Shown here: in pieces, positions 23,451 to 34,543 of the stretch
Position numbering within the stretch: the stretch's first letter is position 1
Layout: every line of letters starts with the position of its first letter
Assembly: GCA_021018815.1 (NCBI GenBank)
Contig: JAITYX010000010.1
Span: forward strand, 8,423,001-8,487,000
DNA length: 64,000 nucleotides
Origin: Talinum fruticosum
Taxonomy: Eukaryota > Streptophyta > Magnoliopsida > Caryophyllales > Talinaceae
Direction of reading: 5' to 3'
Translations under genes and position numbers: made by a program
Notes under the pieces: model-generated
Seen by the model: only the letters and a program-made list of their open reading frames with translations
Database searches by the model: none
Told to the model about the DNA's origin: nothing

Positions 23451-23920
23451 CTATGCAGTTGAAAAATCAAAGGTTCCTATTTTGTAAATTGTTTCGGGTT
23501 TTATTTTAGGTATAGTCCAACTATGATATTCATTTGGACTTGGAGCCTTAATTAAAGGTCCAGTCCGGGTTTCTATACTTGTTCACTATGTTGGGTTGGC
23601 TATTCTGCTCCAAAAGACATTAGTCTTCTAAGTTTTGACGCCATTGTTAATGCATAGTTCGAGACAGTTGAAACTAAGATTGAGCTTACGGGACCGACGG
23701 GACCACCTACCGGGACCACCTAACAGGCTGACCAACGGGTTCACGGCTGACCAACGTCTACACCAACGTAAACGCAAGCTGTAACTACAACGAGTCTAAA
23801 ATAAACGAGTAACACGGTGATGGAACTTTAAACTAAAGTCTCTGGCTCACGATACCGATGAAGTCCGGATCGATAATAAAAGGTAATATATTGATAAAAG
23901 ATTATTAAAGAAATACAAAT
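23451..23920 (-). other. inverted leader-like segment of the pararetrovirus
   Basis: Minus-strand orientation. Bases 23868-23915 are the reverse complement of the non-coding region around 30590-30640. The part in between, with short GGGACCACCTA repeats near 23700, is unrecognised. It probably holds the viral 5' leader and the start of the first ORF, broken by stops. Confidence 0.5.
23843..23857 (-). other. possible tRNA-Met primer binding site remnant
   Basis: The minus strand reads CGGTATCGTGAGCCA, close to the TGGTATCAGAGCCA site that primes reverse transcription in caulimovirids. It sits beside the inverted non-coding segment, where a primer site would be expected. The match is imperfect. 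Confidence 0.4.
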
Positions 23921-23934
23921 CTTCTTTACTTGCT

Positions 23935-24180
23935 ATGGTTAATACAAATATTTGCAATGGACCTGTGTTCTTCAACTGTTATCCCGATTTTCCAGTTGAT
24001 TTAACATGTCCAATGACATTTGAAGCTTTACAACTAGATGTTTTTGTCCAGGGAGACGAATTCCATGATTTTAAAAATTTTGTCTGTCATGTACAGAGTC
24101 TATTTTAGATTAATGTCTTCTAATCTGGATACCAAATATATATCTCCTCTTCCATCCAATTCTAAAGATACGAGTCCTTT
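23935..24180 (+). pseudogene. movement-protein-like remnant of the pararetrovirus
   Basis: A frame from about 23935 keeps an N-G-P-V-F-F-N-C-Y-P-D-F block typical of the caulimovirid movement-protein (30K superfamily) core, then meets stops after about 60 codons. Only the C-terminal half is present, because the inverted segment replaces the upstream part. Cell-to-cell movement is the family role; this copy cannot supply it. Confidence 0.5.
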
Positions 24181-24189
24181 TAACTATAA

Positions 24190-25467
24190 TCGATGAAAAA
24201 TCATCGGTTTTACTCCAAAACTTCTTAAACAAGATGAAATTACTATTCCTTTAGAATTAGAACTAGAAAATGAACAGAGTTCTACTCATTTAGAAGAATC
24301 TAAAGTTGACCAAATTATAGAAGAACCCGATGGTAGAGTTTTCATTAGGTTTAAATCTTTTAGAGAAAACTCTTCTAGATCGGAAGCTACTAATTCTAGA
24401 AGATCTTTCTCGGAATACACATTTCATAATGATTCCGCAACAAGCTCCCAAAGATACAAATTTTCTGCGCCTATTCCTGAGCAGATTCATACTAATGATT
24501 CTCCTCCTAACTCACATATTGGAGAAGGAATCAACGTACTAACATTAAAAAACTTCCAAATCGACTGGCCCCTCTTAAAAGAAGATTATTACAGCCAATC
24601 GAATACTACTTTAAGAACTTGGTTTGAAGAAATAGATAAGCAATTACGCTTCTCCATTAAAGAACATTGGATCAAGCATATGAACAGACTAGCTGTTAAT
24701 ATTCCTTTCTTTACATGGTTTCCTACTTTTTCTTCTCAATTAGGATTAAATGATCCTTAAGTTTACAAGTTCAAACTAACATATCTAAAATCCGACATCC
24801 GGTTGATGGTAGCGAGTATAGTTCGTTGTTCATCCACCTATAGCTACTCGCTATAAAAATCCCTTTGCAAGGACAAGAAATACTTGCTTGTCCTTACAAA
24901 ACTGGCCGGGAGGGAAGGACTCGGTTATCGTTGATGATTTAGCTAAGGTTCATCAGCAGGCAAACTATACTAATACAATTCTTTTAACCATTGCGGAACA
25001 ATTAACGTTAGTCTCTACTAAAATAGATTCCCAAAGAGCAAAAAATGATTCTAAAAAGGTAAATTCTTTCACGGAATCTATTTCTAGGCCTTTCTTTAAA
25101 TTAGATAGCATTCCAAAAGAAACAGAAGAAGCTCTTATTAGAGAAAACCCTTCTCTAACAATCGGCTTCTAAACACTATATCTAAACAGACTTAAAGATT
25201 TAGAAAGTGCTAGCGAGTTCTAAAGCCGTTAGTTGCTTAGATAAAGCTCGCAACATTAGTATAGAAGAAACCTCTTCTATAGAATCTGATTCAGAAAGTG
25301 AATTAGACCAAGTTACAACTCTTCAAAAATCCTTTGATGAAGAGATAGAAGTGGAGGAACCATCTTTTTCTCTCAACAAAATAAAGAACTTTAGAAATAC
25401 AAAAATTATTATCCTCGTCCGACTCCTCCCGATATTCAATTTGAAGAAAAAGTCAATTTCAAACTAA
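24190..25467 (+). pseudogene. pararetrovirus polyprotein segment upstream of the coat protein
   Basis: Acidic and serine-rich frames (24230-24760, 24888-25172, 25207-25467) separated by stops and frame changes. The middle one looks like a coiled coil; the third is Glu/Ser-rich. The position between movement protein and coat protein suggests virion-associated or spacer sequence. I do not recognise a catalytic domain. Confidence 0.5.
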
Positions 25468-26375
25468 TCTTTTTGATGGACAATCTTTAATAGAATGGAA
25501 TATAGATGGTAAAGCGGAACATGAAATTTTGTCTACCCTTCAACAAATGGGAATGGCTTGTGTAGCCTTTAAAACAAGAGGACTAACAGGTAAGAATTTA
25601 GCAGACTACCTTAGCCCTAGGATTTTCCGGACAATTAAAAAGCTGGTGGGATAATTATCTTACCCAAGAAGAAAGAGTTCAAATCCTTAGCCACAAAACT
25701 ACAATTATTCGAAATGATTTGCCCATTGAAGAAGAAGATGGTAACGAATTATTAATTCATACCATTTCTCTACATTTTCTTGGAAACCCGAATGAAGGCC
25801 AAGCGGCAGCTAAATCTGTTCTTATCAATCTCGGATGTCCTACCCTTAGTGACTATCGTTGGTATAAAGATATGTTCCTAATTAATGTCTTGAAAAGGGA
25901 AGACGGAAACGCACAATTTTGGAAAGAAAGATTTATAGCAGGATTACCAAGACTCTTTGGAGAAAGAATTCTTGGTAAGCTTAGGCAAAACTTTAATTCG
26001 GATGAAATACCATATCATCTCTTTACCTTTGGACAATTATTTGGGATAGTTAAAAATGAAGGATTAGCTCTTTGTAATGAGCTTAAACTTCAAGCCAAAT
26101 ATGGTAAAGATAAATTCCGAGTCTAGAAAAGAAATGGGAACTTTTTGCGAAGCCTTTGGTTTTTTAAAAATTGAAGCTCCTTCCGCAAAAAATAAAAGAA
26201 TTAATAAAAACTTTCGAAAAAATAAGCCAGTAAAGAAATCATTTATTCCCAAATCAACCCCTTCTAAATCCCATTCTTCTAAACAAAAGACAGTCAAAAA
26301 GAAGAAAAAGATAGTCTCGCTATAAATGTGGAAAACCCGGTCATAAAGCATATCAATGCAAAACCGAGAAAAAAT
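25468..26375 (+). pseudogene. pararetrovirus coat-protein region with zinc knuckle
   Basis: The capsid core is best preserved at 25719-26126 (135 codons), with the aromatic/leucine-rich helical pattern and a QFWKERF-IAGLP block seen in caulimovirid coat proteins. A Lys-rich tail (26127-26320) leads to a CCHC-type knuckle at 26318-26359. The first Cys codon is CGC (Arg) there, and a TAA appears in the frame used upstream. Stops and frame changes near 25490, 25655, 26126 and 26324 show decay. Confidence 0.7.
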
Positions 26376-26880
26376 TAATGAATTATTCTCGGAAGAACCA
26401 GAACTCCAAAGGAAACTTCTTACGATTCTTACTCAAAATACATTTGATTCTGAAGGAACCGAGGATTATTTTCCTAGCTCCGACGAAGAAGATGACTATG
26501 AGTACGAATCTTCTCCTATCAAACAACTTAATGTTATTACGGAGAGAAATCGGAAAGAATTTTTACTAGATCTAATAGGTCAAATATCAGATTCGGAATT
26601 AAAGAAAGACTATCTTGAAAAACTCAAGAGTCTCATTCTTGAAGAAGAAAAAATCCTTCTCCGCTCGACCTCCCTACATTCAATCTCTCCAAACTTCATG
26701 AAAAGTTTCCTACTCCTAATCCATTCCAAGAAATTACAACTAGAGAATTACAAACCGAAGTTAATAATCTGAAAAATCAGGTCAGGATTCTCAAACAAGA
26801 TATTCTTAATTTAAAAACCAAAGATTTGGAATTAGAAACTAAACTAACCCTTCTTAAGAAAGACGAGGCCTCAACCTCGT
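26356..26880 (+). pseudogene. pararetrovirus coiled-coil segment after the zinc knuckle
   Basis: A 138-codon frame (26356-26772) is acidic and then Leu/Lys/Glu-rich, and the next frame continues with heptad-like NLK/LKTK repeats to 26880. It fits the linker between coat protein and protease. No enzyme motif. Confidence 0.5.
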
Positions 26881-27019
26881 AACCCTATGAAATTCCGGGA
26901 TCGATAGATTTCCCTCCTATTGATCAAGGTAATAATGATCAATTCATCTCAACCATTTCTAGAATCACTTTTCGGAAATGGTATTCAATAGTTAAACTAG
27001 TTGTTGATGACTTCTCTAC

Positions 27020-27343
27020 TTGCGAGTTGCACTAATAGATAGCGGTGCGGATCAAAACCGTATTAAAAGAGGAGTTTTACCAACTAAGTACTGCGAAAGA
27101 TCGTCTGAATCTTTATGCAGTGCTAATGGAGAACCTTTAATCATAAAATACAAACTTAACAAAGGATATATAGAAAATGATAATTATTGTTTCAAAAGTA
27201 TTTTCCTAATTGTTGAAAATATTACTAATGATATTATCCTTGGAACTCCATTCCTTACACAAATTTATCCATTCTATGTCAATGAAACTGGAGTTCATAC
27301 AAAAATCTTAGACAAAACAATTTCTTTTAAATTTCTTACTTAA
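27020..27343 (+). pseudogene. pararetrovirus aspartic protease domain
   Basis: The catalytic D-S-G-A motif lies at 27038-27049, and an I-L-G-T-P-F motif near 27237-27255 marks the far side of the retropepsin fold. The frame runs to a TAA at 27341, then picks up the RT linker in another frame. Its start is cut by upstream stops. In the family this enzyme processes the polyprotein. Confidence 0.8.
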
Positions 27344-27367
27344 GCAAGACAAAAGGATGTTGCTCTT

Positions 27368-29040
27368 TTGCAATCATCTTCTATTTTCCGACAAATAAAT
27401 TGTTTACACTACAAACAATCTTCTATAGCTCATCTTCAGGAAGAAATATCTTTCAAAAAATTGAAGAACAGACTTCGGATCCCTGCAAACCAAAAGAAGA
27501 TTTTAGACCTAGAAGAAGTCATAAAGAAACAAATCTGTTCTAATGTTCCCAATGCCTTACGGGGACGAAAGAAGCATGTTGTTTCTCTTCCCTATATTAA
27601 AGACTTTGATGAAAAAAATATTCCCACCAAGGCTCGTCCAACTCGGATGAATTCCGAGTATCTTGAACTCTGTAAAAGGAAATCCAATCTCTTCTAGACA
27701 AAAAGCTTATTAGACCTTCCACATCACCTTGGAGTTGTGCAGCTTTCTATGTTAATAACGCAGCGAGAGAAGGAACGAGGGGTTCCTAGACTGGTTATTA
27801 ACTATAAACCTCTTAACAAAGTCCTTCAATGGATTAGATATCCTATTCCTAACAAAAGAGATTTGCTGAATAGACTCTATGAAGCAAAAGTATTTTCAAA
27901 GTTTGACATGAAATCGGGATTTTGGCAAATTCGGATTTCGAAACCGATCGTTACAAAACCGCTTTCACGGTACCCTTTGGCCATTACGAATGGAACGTAA
28001 TGCCATTTGGACTTAAAAATGCACCATCTGAGTTCCGAACATAATGAATGACATTTTTAATCCATATACATCATTTATCATTGTTTATATAGATGATGTG
28101 TTAGTTTTCTCAAAAACAATTGATCAACATTTCAAACATTTACAAATTTTTCTGCATGTAGTCAACAAAAATGGTTTAGCGGTTTTCGCTTCCAAAATGA
28201 TTTTATTCCAAACAAAAATAAGGTTTCTAGGACATGATATTTACCAAGGAACCTTAAAACCTATAATGAGATCTATTCTGTTTGCTGATAAATTTCCGGA
28301 TGAAATTAAAGACAAAAAGCAATTACAAAGATTTTTGGGATGTTTAAACTATGTTTCGATTTTTTCCCAAAACTTCGTCATTTTTGTGCTCCTCTTTTCA
28401 AAAGACTTAGAAAGACTCCAGTCCCATGGACTGATGAACATACTTCTCTTATTAGACAAATCAAAGAAAAGGTTAAAGCATTACCTTACCTTTGTATACC
28501 ACATCCAAATGCATTTATGATAGTTGAGACAGATGCATCGGATATAGGATATGGAGGTATACTTAAGCAAAGATTACCTAATACACCGAACAGTTAGTTA
28601 GATTTCATTCAGGTCTATGGTTAGGACCGCAACAAAACTATTCTACCATTAAGAAAGAAATTTTAGCAATCGTCCTTTGTATTTCAAAATTTCAAGACGA
28701 TTTGTATTTTAAAAATTTTCTCTTACGTATAGACTGTAAAGCGACTAAAAATATTCTTCAAAAGGATGTTAAAAATTTGGTTTCCAAACAAATCTTTGCA
28801 AGATGGCAAGCTATTTTGTCTTCTTTTGACTTTGAAATAGAATTTATAAAAGGAGAAAACAATTCTTTACCTGATTTTCTTACGAGGGAATTCTTACAAG
28901 GAAAGAGTGACATAAAAGAAAATTTTTGCAGGAACATGAATAAAGATCATGGCAAAGGAGTACAAAAGGCATCCGATTATGCCATACCTACAAAAATACC
29001 TTTGAATCTCTTTTCCCGCCTCTTACCTACAAAAATGTGA
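27368..29040 (+). pseudogene. pararetrovirus reverse transcriptase / RNase H
   Basis: RT linker and fingers at 27368-27960, the palm with YIDD at 28086-28097, the connection at 28250-28480, then RNase H starting at an E-T-D-A-S-D motif near 28527 and ending near a D-F-L-T-R-E block at 28873. Frame breaks near 27695, 27990, 28045, 28370 and 28595 make it non-functional. The segment 27518-27961 is repeated inverted at 23011-23450. In intact relatives the protein copies pregenomic RNA into DNA. Confidence 0.88.
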
Positions 29041-30040
29041 CTACAAGTCCTACCAATCCTCAAAAAGATACCTACATTATTACCCATACCGAACACCTTT
29101 TCCTTACCTCATTTAAAACACAACCACAAAATATACCCACTAGAAGCATTATTGAACGAGTCTTTAACACGGACTTCCATTTTGCTTCAAACAATTTCCT
29201 TAAAACTCGTAAATTTTACAAGTTGATCCTTATTGACACAAAATCGGTTGACATCTCCCATACCTTTGATAACACCAACAAAAGCTACATTCACTACTCC
29301 AAATGCATTATTAAAAATGTATTAGGAAGTAAAGAATGGAGCAAACCTAGCGATGAAAAACAATTCTCTATACCTTTCACTCCTTCTACCTTTAGCTATT
29401 TTGATTATAAATTCGCCTGGTTCGTCGTATTTCTCTTCGGACCAGACACACATTCATGGTTTTTTAATTTTCATGACAAATGTCGGACAACCTTTCCCGT
29501 ATGGTTCTATCATTAGTGGACCATGTTTGGACCTACCTCTTCAATTCTCCCATCCGATGTTCATAATGGCTGGGAATTCCGGCTTAAGCATTCCCCTAAT
29601 TATGAATCTTATCAAAAGGGAGTTGGATTTTTCCGAACCTTTAATGTAGCCTGGATTTTCTGTTGGGAATACAAACTACAACCTTATCTTCCCATTCAGT
29701 TTCCCTGTCTATGGTTCGCATTTACAAAAGCCGATGGTGGCCGGAATACAACACTCAGCTTTGTTCTCTTGAAAATGTTGAGCACTTCGTTCGAACCAAG
29801 ACAAAGAAGTATACATATTTTAATTTAAAGAAGATAGCAACTGCTCCCCTCAAGATTAAGGACATCTGGACCATCTACTCCAGCAAAAAGGAGTCCAGCC
29901 CTACTTCATCACGATCTACAAAAGGAAAAGGAAAGTTTCGACCAAAAAACAAAAGGATTTACTTGATTATCTCAAGGATGATCCCGAACAAAGAAAGCTT
30001 TTCTTACAAAAATCATGACCCAAGCAATGGAATCCGATGA
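29037..30040 (+). pseudogene. pararetrovirus 3' ORF (possible transactivator/inclusion-body position)
   Basis: An ORF of 159 codons overlaps the end of the RT frame by a few bases and continues in other frames (29523-29828, 29663-30040). The tail is Lys/Ser-rich. Its place after RNase H and before the promoter region is where some caulimovirids carry the translational transactivator, but I see no decisive motif. Confidence 0.5.
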
Positions 30041-30251
30041 TGATGAGGAATCGCTAGTGATGAATGATCCTCTACAAATGACCCATTTGGTGGACCTTGT
30101 TCGCAAGATCCATTTGAATTATGAAAAAAAAAAAGAGTTTTTGCCAGTCATAACTACAACAAACATATCTACCGACATTATTATTTACTTTTGACAAAAG
30201 AAAATTGGACAAAATTTTCACTATTTACTTTTTGACAAAATTGGCAAAAGA

Positions 30252-30440
30252 AGACAAAAGCGGACACAGCTTTTGATAAAGTTACCGCCTACAACTTTTG
30301 ACTTTAAGAAGAATATCATTATGACAAGAAGACAAAAGCGGACACGACTTTTGATAAAGTTGCCGCCTACAACTTTTGACTTTAAAGAGAAGATCATTAT
30401 GACAAATGCGGATAAGACTGGGGTCGATCTCTATAAGAAG
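30252..30440 (+). promoter_or_regulatory. pararetrovirus promoter-like region
   Basis: A 78-bp unit (AGACAAAAGCGGACAC ... ACAACTTTTGACTTTA) is present twice, from 30252 and 30330. A TATA-like CTCTATAAG follows at 30429. Repeated upstream modules followed by TATA, placed after the last ORF, match the layout of pregenomic RNA promoters in this family. Activity is inferred only. Confidence 0.5.
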
Positions 30441-30513
30441 AGGATGATACATTGAAGAAGGACACGACCGAAAAATTAGAGAGCATTCCAGTTTTCTCGG
30501 ATCCCTCTAAATC

Positions 30514-30737
30514 TTCTCAAATTCTCTTGTATTTTGTTTCTTCATCCAACCTTTTCTTTTACAAAATTTGTAAGTATCTCTTTACAAATTGTATCTTTAA
30601 TAATCTTTTATCAATATATTACCTTTTATTATCGATCCAAAATTCTCTTGTATTTTGTTTCTTCATCCAGCCTTTTCTTTTACAAAATTTGTAAGTATCT
30701 CTTTACAAATTGTATCTTTAATAATCTTTTATCAATA
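30514..30737 (+). repeat. ~100-bp tandem duplication at the viral 3' end
   Basis: AATTCTCTTGTATTTTGTTT through TTTTATCAATATA occurs at about 30519-30620 and 30640-30737, nearly identical. It could be a terminal redundancy or a two-unit tandem junction of viral genomes. Confidence 0.75.
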
Positions 30738-31404
30738 TACTAAACTTTTTGTGCCCACTTTTGTGACCAATTTTGTGAAAATTAAACACATAATGTGACT
30801 GGTTTTGTGACCGCTTTTTGCCATAAACCCATTATATACAATCATGCGACGAATCCCTATATTACAAAATCATCTATACTATATATTTATACATAATAAT
30901 GTCCATAATCCATAACAACCAAGCTAGATTTAAACAAAAAAATATCTTCATCACCTTTAACCTATCAACATCCCATACTTATACAATAGTCCAATATCCA
31001 TAACAATATTAGAAACATAAGAAAATAAGACCATATCTTCAAGCATTGCCACTACAACCATTATCCTCCTCCTCCTCCTCCTCCTCCTCCTCATCATCAT
31101 CATCATCATCATCATCATTACTACCACCACCACCATTATCAACATCAATATTCGGGTTAGTTAGAATTGGAACACTAATCACATACAATAGAAACTAAAT
31201 GTATTCAAGCATATACTATTTGCATAAAAAACGTCATCTATATCAAGTAAACCAATGATATACCATTTGCATTGATCACAATGAACTCTATTATACAAAA
31301 GCATACACATTATTTACACATAATAACAATCACATGCGCACACGTAACCGAACCCCAACATGCAAATCACCAATCAACCTGTCAAACCTTGTTTTTATCG
31401 GTTT
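30738..31404. repeat. right copy of the ~667-bp duplication flanking the pararetrovirus
   Basis: Matches 22347-23014. Its last 25 bases are the true start of the Athila 5' LTR, which continues to 32808. Contains the paired trinucleotide microsatellite (31063-31136). Confidence 0.88.
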
Positions 31405-32808
31405 TTAAGGCATTATTTGACCCAATTTCGTGATGATTTCAATGATATTTATTTAGTTTTGGGGTTAGATTTTGCTCATTTTCTCTTTATCGTCACCTAA
31501 GCTCGTAAATCTCTTAATTACGGGTTTTTGGTTTTAAATTAGAGAGATTCAAGACAAATTTGATGAAAAGCGATGAAGAGGAGAGTTCGGGCCTAAGAGG
31601 AGGCGAGAAAGGAGCCCGGAATCCATCAAGAGAAGTTGCACAGGTAGCCGTGCGAGATCTGCACAGCCGTGCATACCATCGGACGAAAGGCTCGGAGTCA
31701 AGGAAGGTCGCACGACCACCTGTGCACACCTTGCACGGCCGTGCGAGAAGTTATGAAAGTCAAAGTCAAGCACGGCCTACCGTGCCAAAGTTGCATGGCT
31801 CGTGCAAGAGAGCCGAAAGTTCGGGCATTCTCGCACGGTCGTGCGAAAATCCCGCACCGACATGCAACGCTGTTTCGACGACTTTATAAGCGATTTTTGT
31901 TTAATGTTTTTTGGCAGTTCTTTTCTCCATCGGTTTTAGGGTTTCTAGGGTAGTTTCCAGCAGTCAAATGCCTTTAGATTGAAGATTAAGATTTTGAATT
32001 TTTAAAGATTATTTTGAATTCAAGAATTCGGATTTCTAGTGGGTAATTCTTAATTATCTCTCTTTATGATTACTCTTCGCGATTTCTTTATAGTCTTCAT
32101 GTTTATATTCATTGAATCTTGTCAATTGTTTAGTATCATGTTTAGGGGTTAATTTCTCCACTTAGGTTGGGATTGATTCCTATTATGTCTCGATAATCAT
32201 GAATTAAATACTAATTGGATTGTTCTATGCTTGTTAGGTTAGAATTCACTTCCCATATCACTTTTCGTTGATTGCCTTGAAAGAGGACTCATATGCTTTT
32301 ATTCGGGTTTTGTGAACATCGAAAGATGAAAACTCACCTAGAATGACATTGTGAACGATTAGAACTTCAATATGAAAATAATTAAGGTTTTAATTAGGGG
32401 TTGTGAGATGCATTCATTGTGATTTTGCTCTTTACTTATCCCATGAAAATAGGCGATTAGATTGTGCGGGATTAGTCTTTGACCTTCAAAAGTAGGTGAG
32501 GATAGGTTTAATTGGTGTTTTCCCCTTCTAAATCTGCTAGCATAGAAAAATCTCAAGCGGTATTCGATTTTGATTTCGAGGCATAGTAGTGTGATTAATC
32601 CCAATCTAAAGTTTGTTATTTATTGATTTCTCATAGTTATTTTGTTATTTGTTGAATCCACAAACAAAATCATTGTCGAACCGAGTTTTACCTAGACTAG
32701 AGTTTTTAGGTGGATTTAGTACTTGAAAGCGAGTTCCTCGTGGACAGGACCCGTACTCACCGGTTCCTAGCTACAGCTATACTGTGCGCTTGCGATATTT
32801 TCGTAACA
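31380..32808 (+). repeat. 5' LTR of the Athila-like element
   Basis: 1429 bp, TGTCAAACC...CGTAACA. Bases 31620-31870 are CpG-dense with several GCACGGCCGTGC-like palindromes. Frames there are not genes. Confidence 0.88.
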
Positions 32809-32816
32809 AGTTTTCA

Positions 32817-32834
32817 AGGCGCTGTTGTCGAAGA
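32817..32834 (+). other. primer binding site remnant (tRNA-Asp type)
   Basis: AGGCGCTGTTGTCGAAGA compared with the usual TGGCGCCGTTGCCGGGGA of this lineage. Four of the five differences are C-to-T or G-to-A, as expected from methylated cytosine decay. Confidence 0.65.
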
Positions 32835-33073
32835 ACTTCGTTCTTTTGAGTACTAAGTTTGCTTTACGACTTGAAACTAGGTCTTGTGTTCTTGATCCAA
32901 CACCAATCTTTTCTTGATTTCTGCTAGAACCTATTTACACTTGGTATCCTTCTTGTTTTGCATACGTAGGAGGAGTCGAAAAGGGAGAGAAATTGTCCCA
33001 TTTGACCTTGAAATTAAAGCAACAATAAGAGCAATCAGCACAGCATGCGAGAAGGCGGAGAAGAGAGGAAAGG

Positions 33074-34540
33074 ATGGCAGAGCAAGGACCGCAACCGAGA
33101 CCGCTAGGGGACTATATCATCCCTAGTGCGTCCGGAGCAATTTCGGCCATCATTGGGCCGGATGTGGCTCGCTGAGGATTTTGAGGTGAAGATGTCGCTT
33201 ATTCACTTTGTGCGACAAGATGCATTTGGAGGGCTTCCTAGTGAAAACGCCATCCGACACATAAATTCCTTCTTGGAGAAATGTGGGACCGTGAAGATCA
33301 ACAATTTCATTGATGAAGCCCTCCGCCTCAAGCTCTTTCCTTTCCCCTAAAGGATAGAGCCAAGGACTGGTTGTTAAATGAAGATCCTAACAAGTATGCT
33401 ACTTGAGAGGCTTTGTCTAAGGTGTTTATGGCAAAGTTCTTTCCCCAAGCAAGATCGCCAACTCGAGGAATGCTATCTCCACCTTTTGCTTGGTGGATGG
33501 AGAGTCACTCTACGAGGCTTTGGAGCGTTACAAGGACCTCCAAAAGAAGTGTCCTCACCATGCCATTCCCGAATGGATACTCCTGCAAACTTTCTACAAT
33601 GGGCTACCTCCTCGGATTCGAAATTTTATAGAAGCGAGTTGCAGGAGGTGCTCTCATGGCTAAGGGTGAAAGTGAAGCCAAGGCTCTTATTGAGAATATG
33701 GCTTCCAACAGTTATCATTGGGGCAGTTAGAGGTGAGTTCTAACGAAAGGAGGGATGTATGAGATTGACTCTATATCTCTCCAAGCTAGCAAGGTAGAGG
33801 CTCTTAGTTAGAGGCTAGAGCACGTAAGTGCAATGTCTACTTCCTGTGGTTCCTCAAGTGCTACAAATGAGGGATATGTAGTTTGTAAGATATGTGGAGT
33901 GCAAGGGCATGTGGCTGCTGAGTGCCAAATTGATTTCCAAACTATTGAACAAGTCAATGCTCTGTAGAACTTCTATTCCGGACCACAAAATGACCCATAC
34001 TCTCAAACCTACAACCATGGATGGAAGAATCACCCCAATTTTTCTTACAGGAATAACAATCCTTTGCCACTGGATTTCAGCCTAGGGCCTCCTTCAATCC
34101 AGCACCTTAACCCCCACCTCGGAAGTCAAATCTAGAGAGCTTCATGAAAAGCTTCATTCAAACACGATCTAGAACAAATGAGGCCTTAGGTGAATCTATC
34201 AAGCAATTGACTTCTAAGTTTGAGGGCATGTCTACCTACCGAAGATCCTGGAGACCCAAATATCCCAAATAGCCCAACAAGTGAGCCATCTTTCTAGACC
34301 TCAAGGGCATTTGTCGGGCCGATCGGAGATCAATCCTAGGGCCCATTTCAACGTTATTCAAACCTGTGGCGTAGAATTAGTAGAGATTCCTATTATGATT
34401 TGCGGGAAGACAAGCACAATACTACTCAGGTTGATCGGCATAGTCCAATTCAGATTTCAGATGAGCATGCCCCCAAAACACCTCATATACCCCCATATTA
34501 ACCACATGTATCGTATCCTCGGAGATTTATAGAGCCTAGG
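33074..34540 (+). pseudogene. Athila-like gag pseudogene
   Basis: Begins MAEQGPQPRPLGDYIIPSAS at 33074, then after a frameshift near 33170 gives the capsid core (DFEVKMSLIHFVRQDAFGGL, INNFIDEALRLKLFPF, KDRAKDWLL, FFPQA). Several more frame changes lead to LIENMASNSYHWG near 33700 and a CCHC zinc knuckle (VCKICGVQGHVAAECQ, 33880-33927). The remainder to 34540 is Pro/Asn-rich. The match is to the Athila lineage gag; it packages RNA in active relatives. Multiple stops; dead. Confidence 0.8.
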
Positions 34541-34543
34541 TTT

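Larger units (their letters stand above)
23015..30737 (+). mobile_element. rearranged endogenous pararetrovirus (Caulimoviridae-like)
   Basis: The block has the protein order of a plant pararetrovirus: movement-protein remnant, coat-protein region with zinc knuckle, aspartic protease, reverse transcriptase with YIDD, RNase H, a further ORF, then a promoter-like repeat region. There is no integrase and there are no LTRs, which separates it from Gypsy elements. It lies between two copies of a duplication of about 667 bp. About 0.9 kb at the left is inverted relative to the rest. Every ORF is broken by stops or frameshifts, so it is a defective fossil. Genus is not resolved; petuvirus-, florendovirus- or solendovirus-like are all possible. 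Confidence 0.88.

Noticed and set aside
31549..31953. ORFs of 74-109 codons on both strands in the Athila LTR
   Set aside because: They reflect CpG-dense palindromic repeats; no domain and not kept in the 3' LTR.
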